This document shows positions 19,078 to 28,297 of a stretch of DNA of 64,000 nt, in pieces. The first letter of the stretch is position 1. Every line of letters begins with the position of its first letter. This DNA is from an uncultured Clostridia bacterium (GTDB taxonomy: Bacteria > Bacillota > Clostridia > Saccharofermentanales > Saccharofermentanaceae). The stretch covers positions 62,001-126,000 of the forward strand of contig CAMJPC010000002.1 in the NCBI GenBank assembly GCA_946407705.1. Reading direction: 5' to 3'. The notes under the pieces are model-generated. The model was given only the letters and a program-made list of their open reading frames with translations. It did not search any database and was not told the DNA's origin. Both the position numbers and the translations under genes were made by a program.

Positions 19078-19932
19078 TCAATGTCTTCCGATCAGATAAT
19101 CGGGTTTAACAGCTTCTTTATTCAGCTCCCATTCAGTGCCGTTGTAGCTGTAGCAGATGTAACCGACATCCGAAGACTGTATCCAGAGGTTATAGTTGTC
19201 ATACTCCCAGCTGATGCCCCAGAAATCACTCGCCCTGCAGGGCCTGAAAGTACTTACGCGTATGTTTGAATTGGTACTGATCTCAATGAGGACCATGCCG
19301 CTGTTTTGTACCGTGCACTCGGCGTAGTATTTCTTGTCGTGCGTGTAGGTCCGCTCTACCGTAAAGCTGCCGTAGTCCTTTTCTTTGGCTGCCCGGTCGT
19401 CTTCTCTGACCTTTTCGAGGATAGGACTCCAGTATTCCTGCATGTCCTCGGGCAGTTCCATGTAGTAGTAGCCTATCTCGTCGTCCTTGCTCCTTGAGCC
19501 CATGCAGAGCACGAAGAAATACAGTTTGGAATTATATTCATAAACTGAAACGCTGCTGAACCGGTCTTTTTCCATACCATCGTAGAGGATCTTGATATTT
19601 ATCTCGGAACGGTCGATCTTCTCGAACTCCTCAGGCTTTTCGCGGGTGTCGATCTTCAGGCTGCACTCGTCAAGATGATACTTGAGGTAGTTCGGGTTAT
19701 ACGATTCGCGCAGGTTAAAGAGCTCGATGAACTCTTCCTTGTCAAAGACCGTGTCGGTCATGACCTTATTCTTGGAAAACTGGGCACTATTGCCTATTCT
19801 AAATTCGCATTCTATGTCGCCTTTGATCTCATCGATCTTGAATTCAGATGTCTGCAGCCTGAAAAAGCAGCCCGCCAAAAGGCAGCTTGATAATACTGCA
19901 ATGACTATACACGTGATCTTTTCCCTGACCAT
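19078..19932 (-). CDS. Putative lipoprotein
   Basis: Signal peptide with lipobox SSCLLAGC. Confidence 0.75.
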   Translation of the reverse strand: MVREKITCIVIAVLSSCLLAGCFFRLQTSEFKIDEIKGDIECEFRIGNSAQFSKNKVMTDTVFDKEEFIELFNLRESYNPNYLKYHLDECSLKIDTREKPEEFEKIDRSEINIKILYDGMEKDRFSSVSVYEYNSKLYFFVLCMGSRSKDDEIGYYYMELPEDMQEYWSPILEKVREDDRAAKEKDYGSFTVERTYTHDKKYYAECTVQNSGMVLIEISTNSNIRVSTFRPCRASDFWGISWEYDNYNLWIQSSDVGYICYSYNGTEWELNKEAVKPDYLIGRH

Positions 19933-19987
19933 TTGTTTTTCCTACCTTCTTATTCCTTACAGGTGATTATACTCCGGGTTGCCCGGA

Positions 19988-20024
19988 AATGAAAAAACCT
20001 CCCGGGCAAAGCCTGAGAGGTTTG
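19988..20024 (-). terminator. Terminator after tRNA-Ser
   Basis: Minus strand AACCTCTCAGGC-TTT-GCCCGGGAGGTTTTTTC. Confidence 0.75.
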
Positions 20025-20027
20025 TTT

Positions 20028-20120
20028 TGGCGGAGAAGGAGGGATTCGAACCCTCGAAACCCTTTTGGGGTTTACACGATTTCCAGTCGTGCGCCCTCGA
20101 CCAGGCTAGGCGACTTCTCC
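20028..20120 (-). tRNA. tRNA-Ser (GGA)
   Basis: 93 nt GGAGAAGTCGCCTAGCC...CACGA-CTGGAAA-TCGTG...GGTTCGAATCCCTCCTTCTCCGCCA; long variable arm; encoded CCA. Confidence 0.95.
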
Positions 20121-20238
20121 ATGCGTTTCCAAAAAATGCTTAATGATTGTATAATCTTTACCTGGCTTTGTCAACTTGAAAGAGTTTTTCATGATATAAT
20201 TGAGCGGTTTAATTCTTAGCCCGATGGAGGAATGAGTA

Positions 20239-20829
20239 ATGAAAGCATTTTTAACCAGAAAGACGACGGCTGTGATCCTGGTCTTGGTCTCAGCTCTCAT
20301 GCTCTTCTCCGGATGCGGCAAAAAGATATATTCCGATCCCAACATGACCACCACCATCGCAACGACTCCGAGTCCTGCGGCACTCGCATATTCCGAGCTT
20401 TCCGCCGCTCTGGCGACATACGATGCCAAGCTCAACGATTACATGCACGAGCATCTGTCCGAATGCGGCATCAAGACTTTCGATGACAAGACTCTGGGCG
20501 GAATCTCATGCCACAGCAAGTTCACTGTCTCCCCTGACGGATATTACCGCATCCTCCAGCAGGAGAAGACATACGATGACAAGACGGTCATGGATGAGTA
20601 TTTCGACCTCAAGGATGCCCTTTTTATCGCAAGGACCACGGTCTACAAGGACGGAACATATGAGCCCGTCGAGAAGTACTACATTGCGAACAAGGTAGTA
20701 TATAAGCTCGATTACGAGGCGCAGTCGGTAGTCAAGGTCGTAGAGCTCGGTTCAGATACCGCGGCAGTTACCCAGAAGACGCTTGACCTTTATTTCACGA
20801 TGGACGAGATACTCGCAAAGTATGGCTGA
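20239..20829 (+). CDS. Putative lipoprotein
   Basis: Lipobox LFSGC; extended -10 TGATATAAT upstream (about 20194). Confidence 0.75.
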   Translation: MKAFLTRKTTAVILVLVSALMLFSGCGKKIYSDPNMTTTIATTPSPAALAYSELSAALATYDAKLNDYMHEHLSECGIKTFDDKTLGGISCHSKFTVSPDGYYRILQQEKTYDDKTVMDEYFDLKDALFIARTTVYKDGTYEPVEKYYIANKVVYKLDYEAQSVVKVVELGSDTAAVTQKTLDLYFTMDEILAKYG

Positions 20830-21592
20830 TCCCGAAAAGACAAACCATAATGCTTCAGTTCCCGCCGCAGCAAACGGCGGGACTTTTCACGAGGGACTAA
20901 AAGACGGTCTCCCGATAGGCCTCGGATACCTCTCCGTATCCTTCTCTTTCGGTATCCTTGCCGTAGCCTCGGGTCTTTCCTGGTGGCAGGCGTGCCTCGT
21001 ATCACTGACCAACATCACATCCGCAGGCCAGGTTGCAGGCGTCGGCATAATGGCATCCTCGGGCGGTCTCATCGAAATGATGGTCTCCCAGATAGTTATC
21101 AACCTTAGATATTCGCTCATGGCGATCTCGCTCTCCCAGAAGACCGACAAGTCGATGTCGACTCTTAAGCGTGCCCTGCTCTCCTATGGTCTGACCGACG
21201 AGATATTCGGCGTAGCCGTCAGCAAAAAGCATGACGTCGGCTCGAAATACTTTTTCGGCCTCACGGTCCTCCCGGTGATCGGATGGGTCCTGGGCACTTT
21301 ATTGGGCTCCATCCTTGGCGGGATCTTCCCCGTATTCCTGACGAATGCCCTTGCGGTAGGCATCTACGGAATGTTCATTTCGATCGTCATCCCCAAGGCA
21401 AAGCACAGCCGCATGATAATGGTATGCGCCCTGATCGCGTGTGCCATTTCGTGTCTGCTCTTCTATGTCCCGTGGCTCAAAGCCCATATCTCTTCGGGAT
21501 TCGCGATAATAATCGCGGCGGTCATCGCAGCACTCGTAGGAGTATTCTGCTTCCCTCACGACGATGAGGGCGGAAGGGAGGCTGAAGCATGA
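20822..21592 (+). CDS. azlC: AzlC family branched-chain amino acid exporter subunit
   Basis: GLKDGLPIGLGYLSVSFSFGILA...YSLMAISLSQK...LTDEIFGVA. Confidence 0.9.
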   Translation: MADPEKTNHNASVPAAANGGTFHEGLKDGLPIGLGYLSVSFSFGILAVASGLSWWQACLVSLTNITSAGQVAGVGIMASSGGLIEMMVSQIVINLRYSLMAISLSQKTDKSMSTLKRALLSYGLTDEIFGVAVSKKHDVGSKYFFGLTVLPVIGWVLGTLLGSILGGIFPVFLTNALAVGIYGMFISIVIPKAKHSRMIMVCALIACAISCLLFYVPWLKAHISSGFAIIIAAVIAALVGVFCFPHDDEGGREAEA

Positions 21593-21912
21593 ACGTATCA
21601 GTCTTCCTCACATATCTCTTCGTAATGGCATTTACAACCTATCTGGTCCGTGCCCTGCCCTTTACGCTTTTCAGAAGAAAGATCACCAGCAAGCGCGTCA
21701 AAGCGTTCTTTGACCTGATACCTTACACTGTCCTTTCGGCCATGACCTTCCCTGCAATCCTTTATGCTACGGGTTCTCTCCCGACGGCATGTGCAGGCCT
21801 CGTTGTCGCTCTGATCCTCAGCTTCTTTGAAAGATCGCTTCTCACGGTTGCCCTGGGCGCCTGCTTTGCAACGCTCGCCGCTACCGGAATCCTTATGCTC
21901 ATACAGAGATAA
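21589..21912 (+). CDS. azlD: AzlD family branched-chain amino acid exporter subunit
   Basis: Small multi-TM protein with TTYLVRALPFTLF, overlaps azlC by ATGA. Confidence 0.88.
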   Translation: MNVSVFLTYLFVMAFTTYLVRALPFTLFRRKITSKRVKAFFDLIPYTVLSAMTFPAILYATGSLPTACAGLVVALILSFFERSLLTVALGACFATLAATGILMLIQR

Positions 21913-21945
21913 AAAAATCCCGTCCGGCTTGACCGAACGGGATAA
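21911..21945 (-). terminator. Terminator after tRNA-Thr (may also serve azlCD)
   Basis: Minus strand ATCCCGTTCGGTCAAGCCGGACGGGATTTTTTTA. Confidence 0.75.
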
Positions 21946-21946
21946 T

Positions 21947-22022
21947 TGGAGCCCCCAGCCAGATTTGAACTGGCGACCTCATCCTTACCATGGATGCGCT
22001 CTACCTACTGAGCTATAGGGGC
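21947..22022 (-). tRNA. tRNA-Thr (GGT)
   Basis: GCCCCTATAGCTCAGTAGGTAGAGCGCATCC-ATGGTAA-GGATGAGGTCGCCAGTTCAAATCTGGCTGGGGGCTCCA; discriminator base U. Confidence 0.94.
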
Positions 22023-22145
22023 AGAACTTAAACAGCCTTAGAAGTATATCACAGACATTTTGCGTTGACAATAAATGCTTGAATTGATTATCGTCTTATT
22101 CTCTACTATAATGCACAGGTATTTATTTTATGAGGGGTTTATCCG

Positions 22146-22724
22146 ATGCGTAAGTTTTTCGCGCTCCTGATGACATTCATCATGACAGTTGCCGCGGTAA
22201 CGGGCTGCAATATGAGGTTCAGTGAACCTTCTGTCGATATGTCCTCCTTCGCTTTCTGCGGAGAGGATAAGTTCATCAGCGCTCTGGAGACCGTCGGCGT
22301 GCCCAAGGAAAAGCACGTGATCCACAGGGACCATGCCTTCAAGTTCACCGAAGAAGAGGAAATGTACACTTACGAGTACTGCCTCGAGGCCAATGCCGAC
22401 AACGAGAACTATTTCAGCTATGTAAGATGCACCGATGAGGCCATGGCGAAAAGCCTTTTCGAGCATTACTACACAAAATACAAGGAAGTCTGGACCGGCA
22501 AGGGATTCTTCGGCATCCATTCCGACAGCTCAACCGATACGAACGGCTATGTCCTGATCAGCGGAAGCCTCAGCCAGAGCGACGGAAAGACTTATATCGC
22601 TTATCACGACGTCCTTTATTTCAAGGACAAGACGGTAGTCATCATGATGGCAAGCGACAACAGGAGCGACATCGAAAGACAGATCGACAATCTCTGCAAA
22701 GAGATCGGCTGTCAGCACCCCTGA
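22146..22724 (+). CDS. Putative lipoprotein
   Basis: Signal peptide with AAVTGC lipobox. Confidence 0.7.
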   Translation: MRKFFALLMTFIMTVAAVTGCNMRFSEPSVDMSSFAFCGEDKFISALETVGVPKEKHVIHRDHAFKFTEEEEMYTYEYCLEANADNENYFSYVRCTDEAMAKSLFEHYYTKYKEVWTGKGFFGIHSDSSTDTNGYVLISGSLSQSDGKTYIAYHDVLYFKDKTVVIMMASDNRSDIERQIDNLCKEIGCQHP

Positions 22725-22753
22725 TATTTCAATTCAAAACTGAAGAAAAGATC

Positions 22754-23929
22754 TCAGCGTCTGGATACTTCGTCGATAACCTTGGCGTAAGCTACGGCGT
22801 AAGGCGTCTTGAAAGACTTATCCTTGCTTACGATAACAACGTAATAACCGGGCTTTAATGACTCGCCGCACTCGATGTTATAGTAAGCGGTTCCGTCCTT
22901 GTAGTAAGAAGGAGCGATCGTAGCGCTGGTTTCAGCATTCTTGAGGTCTTCCTTCGTGAAGTTATCGTCCTTGCTGTAGTAGAAAGCGTAATAGATCTTC
23001 TCGCCGGTGTTCTCGTCAACCTTGACGGAGAAAGCGATCTTATCGGCATCACAGTAATAAACGTTATCGTTCTTCAGCTTGCCGTCGTAATCCCACCACT
23101 TTACATCCTGGATGTTCTTCTCGAAATCCTTGTTGTAAATGGTGTAATACTTGCCTGAAGAATACTCTTCCATTACCTCAATGCGGTCAAGCACAGTGCC
23201 TGAACCTTTGCCGCCCATGAACACATAGGCGCCGAAGATGGCGATTCCGATGAATGCGAGGAGTGCGACAACGCCGCAGATGATTCCAACGATAAGACCC
23301 GTATGCTTCTTCTTTTTGGGAGCGGCAGCCGGGAAAGCAGGTGCTGCAGCAGGTGCTGTCTGAGCAGCAGGAGCTGCGGGAACTGCCGGAGCGACAAGTA
23401 CTGCAGGAACAGAAGAAACGGAAGACTCTGAAGGAACGACTTCCAACGCCTGAACGGGTTCAGCCGCGGGAACCATTGCCGGTGCCTGAATAAGTGCTTC
23501 GGGCGGAAGCTGTTCAGTTACAGATTCTTCGGGATGATATGTGACAACAGTCTGCATGGGCTGAGGCATTGCAGGTGCTACAGCTGCGATCTCTGATTCG
23601 GTTGCCGTCTCAGAGACAGGCTCTGATGCGGGAACTGCAGCGATTACGGGTTCTGCGACTGTTGCTGCGGGAGCAGGTGCAGGTGCCGCGGGAACAACAG
23701 GTGCTGCAACGGGTACTGCCTGGGCAGCGGGTACTACGGGAGCGACAGGCACTGCCTGAGCTGCCGGTGCTGCAGGAGCAACAGGTACTACGGGAGCCGC
23801 TGCAACGGGTGCTGCCATTATGGGAGCAGGTGCCTGCTCACGTCTTACGACCATGGTTCCGCAATTACCGCAGAACGATTTACCTTCTGTTAATCTTGCA
23901 CCGCAGTTACGGCAGAAATTAGACGCCAT
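22754..23929 (-). CDS. Zinc-ribbon protein with long Ala/Pro/Val-rich linker and single TM
   Basis: CRNCGARLTEGKSFCGNCG, low-complexity segment, TM GLIVGIICGVVALLAFIGIAIFGAYVF, extracytoplasmic domain. Confidence 0.8.
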   Translation of the reverse strand: MASNFCRNCGARLTEGKSFCGNCGTMVVRREQAPAPIMAAPVAAAPVVPVAPAAPAAQAVPVAPVVPAAQAVPVAAPVVPAAPAPAPAATVAEPVIAAVPASEPVSETATESEIAAVAPAMPQPMQTVVTYHPEESVTEQLPPEALIQAPAMVPAAEPVQALEVVPSESSVSSVPAVLVAPAVPAAPAAQTAPAAAPAFPAAAPKKKKHTGLIVGIICGVVALLAFIGIAIFGAYVFMGGKGSGTVLDRIEVMEEYSSGKYYTIYNKDFEKNIQDVKWWDYDGKLKNDNVYYCDADKIAFSVKVDENTGEKIYYAFYYSKDDNFTKEDLKNAETSATIAPSYYKDGTAYYNIECGESLKPGYYVVIVSKDKSFKTPYAVAYAKVIDEVSRR

Positions 23930-24003
23930 ATAGAGCCTCCAATAAAATAATCAATAAATAAATACTTTGAGAATTCTATCACATATTGTTGTAGAATTCT
24001 GCC

Positions 24004-24705
24004 ATGGATATGAATTACCGCTATCTTCTGCTCGATATGGACATGACGCTTCTTGATTTCAAGAAGTCTGAAAAAGCTGCGTTTGCAGGGGTTATGGAGA
24101 GCCTTGACCTCAAGTTTACCGAATACGATTATTCCCGCTTCAGCCACACCAATGACGAGCTTTGGAAAAGACTCGAGAAGGGTCTCATCAACCGCGAACA
24201 GCTCCTGGCATGCCGTTTCGGCATCTTCAGCGAAGACTGGGGCGTGGATTCTCCCAGGCTCAATGAGATGTTTATCAACAATCTTGCAGGTAGAAACGAC
24301 TGGCTTCCGGGCGCGGAAGATTTCTTAAAGGCGCTTCACGGTTCAGGCAAGTATAAGGTTTACATAGCCACCAACGGTCCCGTATTCACGGTTATGGGAA
24401 GGATCAATGCTTCAGGTCTCGAAAAGTACGTTGACGGCATTTTCATAAGCGAGAAGATCGGCGCGTCAAAACCTTCACCCAAGTTCTTTGAATATGCTTT
24501 TAACGAGATCTGCGATCACGATGTCTCAAACTACCTGCTAGTCGGTGACCGCCTGTCATCCGATATCCTCGGGGCAAACAACATGGGCATGGACTGCGTG
24601 CTTTTCGCGCATGACGGCATTTTCCCCGAAAACACCCGGGGCTATAAGATCAACTATTTTGCGGGAAGCTATAAAGAACTTCAGGGATTGCTTGAGATTC
24701 CGTAA
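24004..24705 (+). CDS. HAD hydrolase, YjjG-like nucleotidase
   Basis: LLLDMDMTLLDFKKSE...YIATNGP...GASKPSPKFFEYAF...LLVGDRLSSDILGANNMGMD. Confidence 0.88.
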   Translation: MDMNYRYLLLDMDMTLLDFKKSEKAAFAGVMESLDLKFTEYDYSRFSHTNDELWKRLEKGLINREQLLACRFGIFSEDWGVDSPRLNEMFINNLAGRNDWLPGAEDFLKALHGSGKYKVYIATNGPVFTVMGRINASGLEKYVDGIFISEKIGASKPSPKFFEYAFNEICDHDVSNYLLVGDRLSSDILGANNMGMDCVLFAHDGIFPENTRGYKINYFAGSYKELQGLLEIP

Positions 24706-25130
24706 TTCTCCTCAAGAAGATCGATCGCTTCGATGTATCCGTCAAAGCCTTTTCCCATAATCGTCTTGAAGCAATAGCAGGACACGTATGAGATCTGTCT
24801 GAACTCTTCGCGCTCGCTGACCTGTGAGATATGGACCTCAACGGCAGGAATGGACACTGCCTTTAGAGCGTCCAAAAGTGCTACCGACGTGTGGGTATAT
24901 GCGCCCGGATTGATGACGATACCGTCGACCTTGTCGAAATATGCCTGCTGGATCATGTCGACCAGATCGCCCTCGTGGTTGCTCTGGCTGCATTCGACGT
25001 CTATTCCCTTGGCACTGCAGTGACTGACGATCATTGCTACAAGGTCGTCATAGGTGGAACTTCCGTAGATGCCCGGTTCTCTGATACCGAGCATGTTGAG
25101 GTTGGGGCCGTTTAATACGAGTATCTTCAT
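24681..25130 (-). CDS. aroQ: Type II 3-dehydroquinate dehydratase
   Basis: ILVLNGPNLNMLGIREPGIYG...CSQSNHEGDLVDMIQ...GIVINPGAYTHTSVALLDAL...VEVHISQVSEREEFR. Confidence 0.96.
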   Translation of the reverse strand: MKILVLNGPNLNMLGIREPGIYGSSTYDDLVAMIVSHCSAKGIDVECSQSNHEGDLVDMIQQAYFDKVDGIVINPGAYTHTSVALLDALKAVSIPAVEVHISQVSEREEFRQISYVSCYCFKTIMGKGFDGYIEAIDLLEENYGISSNP

Positions 25131-26668
25131 GCGTCTCTCTCGATCTTTTCGATTAGTTTCATTGCTTCGAGCGGCGCGTTGTCTATATAAGACTGCTTGT
25201 CAGGATAGGTATCCAGCTGAAGCCTGTAATCACACCATGTCTCGTACTTCTCCTTGCGCTGGCTGAAGAGCTTTTCGACGCCGTGCTGGATCGATACCGG
25301 GCGGTTGTGGTCGGAAAGCGTCTCCAAAGGCCTCTCAAGATAGATGACGTAGGAATTGCATCTTACGAAGAACTTGTTCTCGGGGCGAGTTACGATGCCG
25401 CCTCCGCAGGAGATGACGAGTCCGCTCTCAGGAAGGATCTCGGCTGCGACCTCACACTCATTGTCACGGAAGGCATCCTCTCCGAGACCTGAGATCGCCT
25501 CGGCAGAAGTCATTCCGTACTTGTCCCTGTATGCGTAGTCAAGGTCGACGAGTTTTCTTCCCGTGATGGCGGAAATGCGCTTGGCCATCGTGGTCTTGCC
25601 GCATCCCGGCATTCCGATGAGGGTAATGTTTCTCATCTTGAGCTTCAGCGATCTGATTATCTGCTCGATCGTCTCGTTCTTCTCATATCCGAGCTTAGCT
25701 GCTGCATCCGTCTCGCCCTTGAAGAGCAGTGAAGCCTTGTAAGCCTGGGCCACGAGCATCGAAAGTCCGCCACAGAACTTAAGACCAAGGTCTTCCGCAT
25801 CCTGCAGGAATCTCGTGCGTGAAGGATTATAGATAAGGTCGCAGCATGCCTCAAGCCTGGGGAATCCCGACAGGTCGATGAGCCTCTCACTGACGTTCGG
25901 ATACATTCCGACCGGAGTGGTATTTACGATGACCTGGACGTTGCACGCCATGTCATAAACGTTATCGTAGTTGATGTCCGAAGTACGGCCGCAGGAAAGG
26001 ATATTGGCAGCGCCTAAAGTCTTGAGCGCGTATCTGACCGCGGCAGCGGCTCCGCCCGTTCCGAGAACGAGGACGTCCTTGCCGGAGATCTCTATGCCCT
26101 TGCGGTTGACCATGTAGATGAATCCGTAGTAATCGGTGTTATAGCCGTAAGTCTTTCCGTCGCTTCCGAAAACAACGGTATTTACGCTTCCGCATTCTTC
26201 AGCCGCCTCATCGAGCTCGTCGCAGCGTGCCGCGGCTTCTTTCTTATAGGGAATGGTTACGTTGAAGCCCTTGAATACCTTGCCCCCGAAAAGCTCGTCA
26301 AGCTCGGTCGGCTCTCTTTCTATAACCGAATATGTATATGAGGGATCCAGGAGATTGTGGATCTCCGGAGAATACGTGTGCCCCAGTGAACGGCCTAAAA
26401 CGCCGTAAGCGGGTTTGTTCTGGTGAGCCTTGGAAAGCTTAAGAATCTCGCGGTAAAGATCTTCAACATACGGTCTGCTCTCAAAGCCTGCAGACTTTTT
26501 GAGCTTTGCGAACAGTGCTTCTTCCCTGGCACCGTCAACGACGGCCATTCCTTCGGCACGCTTCAGATTGCCGATCCTGCGCGAGACCGCCGTCCTTCTC
26601 TCGAAGGCATCGAGGATATCACGGTCAATGGAATCAATTTCGCTGCGAAGCTTATCAAGATCATCCAT
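25127..26668 (-). CDS. Chorismate mutase - shikimate dehydrogenase - shikimate kinase trifunctional fusion
   Basis: CM: LDKLRSEIDSIDRDILDAFERRTAVSRRIGNLK; AroE: YGVLGRSLGHTYSPEIHNLL...GFNVTIPYKKEA...VLGTGGAAAAVRYAL; AroK: NITLIGMPGCGKTTMAKRI...LVISCGGGIVTRPEN...YLERPLETL. RBS GGAGG before ATG 26668. Confidence 0.95.
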   Translation of the reverse strand: MDDLDKLRSEIDSIDRDILDAFERRTAVSRRIGNLKRAEGMAVVDGAREEALFAKLKKSAGFESRPYVEDLYREILKLSKAHQNKPAYGVLGRSLGHTYSPEIHNLLDPSYTYSVIEREPTELDELFGGKVFKGFNVTIPYKKEAAARCDELDEAAEECGSVNTVVFGSDGKTYGYNTDYYGFIYMVNRKGIEISGKDVLVLGTGGAAAAVRYALKTLGAANILSCGRTSDINYDNVYDMACNVQVIVNTTPVGMYPNVSERLIDLSGFPRLEACCDLIYNPSRTRFLQDAEDLGLKFCGGLSMLVAQAYKASLLFKGETDAAAKLGYEKNETIEQIIRSLKLKMRNITLIGMPGCGKTTMAKRISAITGRKLVDLDYAYRDKYGMTSAEAISGLGEDAFRDNECEVAAEILPESGLVISCGGGIVTRPENKFFVRCNSYVIYLERPLETLSDHNRPVSIQHGVEKLFSQRKEKYETWCDYRLQLDTYPDKQSYIDNAPLEAMKLIEKIERDA

Positions 26669-26829
26669 GGCTATTACCTCCATATGAAAGAATAATATCA
26701 TTTTTCGAACCCGTTTTGACGAATAGCGGAATTATTATCGGTAAAAAAATACGATATACTCCTGTAAGAAAAGTGCATCCTGAATCGTTATATAGGTGAG
26801 ATCTCAAATAACACCGGAGGCAGAGAATT

Positions 26830-27309
26830 TTGAAAAACGAAGATGTAGTCAGATTATTTGATGCTTATTCTGATGATCTTTACAGGTTCGCCGTTTATTA
26901 TTCGGGTTCCAAACACGACGCTGAAGACATAGTTCAGGACGTGTTTTTGAAACTCCTCGGTAATCATGTCGAATTAAAACCTAACAAGGAGAAAACGTAT
27001 CTCCTTACCATGACGGCCAACAAATGCAAGGATTATCTCAAGTCAGCATCACGTCAGACCGGAGTCGATCTCGAGTCTGCGGAAAACGAACTTCAGTATT
27101 TCGATGATTTCAACGAAAGAAACAAGGCTGTATTTGATGAGCTCATGAACCTGGACGGTCAGTTCAGGATGCCTATCTACCTGTATTACTACGCAGGTTA
27201 CTCTTACAAAGACATCGCAGGAATACTGAAAATATCCGAATCAGCAGTTGGTGTAAGGATCAACAGAGGCAAAGCGCTGATGAGGATAGGACTGGAGGAA
27301 TATCTATGA
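26830..27309 (+). CDS. ECF-type RNA polymerase sigma factor (TTG start)
   Basis: Sigma2 VRLFDAYSDDLYRFAVYYSGSKHDAEDIVQDVFLKLL; sigma4 YSYKDIAGILKISESAVGVRINRGKALMRI. Confidence 0.88.
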   Translation: MKNEDVVRLFDAYSDDLYRFAVYYSGSKHDAEDIVQDVFLKLLGNHVELKPNKEKTYLLTMTANKCKDYLKSASRQTGVDLESAENELQYFDDFNERNKAVFDELMNLDGQFRMPIYLYYYAGYSYKDIAGILKISESAVGVRINRGKALMRIGLEEYL

Positions 27310-28235
27310 GAGACACCTCGAACAAAATAAGAATGGATGGAACCAGAAAAATGGAAATGAGAAATTTGCTTATGTCCGCTCCTGCGGAAGTTACACAGAT
27401 GCCTAAGAAAAGCACGAAGAAGAAAGCCGTAACGGTTCTCCTGGTCGCAGCAGTAGTGTCTGCATTGGGACTCTCGGTCTATGCGGCAATAAGAGGACTT
27501 GAAAGCCTGACCTTCGGCAAGGTTACATACGGGCCTTCGATCGAGGAAGACATAAAGAACTCAATGCCTACTCACGAGTACATCTCGCTTCAGGGTTATT
27601 CCGATTCGCCCGAATACAAAGCCACTGATGAGTGGTTAAGATTCGAGAACAGCTACGATACCGACATGTCGATAATGGAAGCATACGACAAGGAATGCAA
27701 GAAAACCAAAAAGGACCCGTTCGGTGAGAAATACGGCAATTACGGCATTTACTCACAGGAGATGGCAGACAAGCTCGAAGAGATAACCGCAAAATACAGC
27801 CTTAAGCTGCATACCGGATTTGCCGACTGCAACGAGAAGATCCTCAAGGATAAAGGCATAGACGTCTTTTCAGGCAGCGCTTCCGGAGCCGGATACATGT
27901 ATGCTGACGGAACATTCCATATGGATTCGACCTTTAGCGGCATGCATTTCCAGCTGATAAGAAACATGAGAGGTTATTTCGATAACACCTATCTCAACAT
28001 CGGAGACAGGACCGGCTATGAGCAGTGGACTTACAAGACAAAGAGCGGAGTAACCGTCAACATCGCATACAGCATTAAAGACGGCGAATTCCAGAAGGCA
28101 TTCATCTCCGCAGATCTCGAAAAGAGCTTTGTGTCCGTAAACGTCCTTCCATGGAACGACGACCTCGAACTAAACAACCTGACGAAAGCGGATATCGAGA
28201 AGCTGGCAGATCAGATCAACTTCGCAGCGCTCTGA
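27306..28235 (+). CDS. Putative anti-sigma-like single-TM protein
   Basis: ATGA overlap with the sigma gene; cytoplasmic N-terminus, TM AVTVLLVAAVVSALGLSVYAAI, large extracytoplasmic domain. Confidence 0.7.
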   Translation: MRDTSNKIRMDGTRKMEMRNLLMSAPAEVTQMPKKSTKKKAVTVLLVAAVVSALGLSVYAAIRGLESLTFGKVTYGPSIEEDIKNSMPTHEYISLQGYSDSPEYKATDEWLRFENSYDTDMSIMEAYDKECKKTKKDPFGEKYGNYGIYSQEMADKLEEITAKYSLKLHTGFADCNEKILKDKGIDVFSGSASGAGYMYADGTFHMDSTFSGMHFQLIRNMRGYFDNTYLNIGDRTGYEQWTYKTKSGVTVNIAYSIKDGEFQKAFISADLEKSFVSVNVLPWNDDLELNNLTKADIEKLADQINFAAL

Positions 28236-28261
28236 CGATCTGAGGTCATAACTCAACAATG

Positions 28262-28292
28262 AGAAGAGCCGGGATTGTCCCGGCTCTTTTTT
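28262..28292. terminator. Intrinsic terminator between convergent genes
   Basis: AGAGCCGGGATTGTCCCGGCTCTTTTTTC. Confidence 0.8.
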
Positions 28293-28297
28293 CAACT

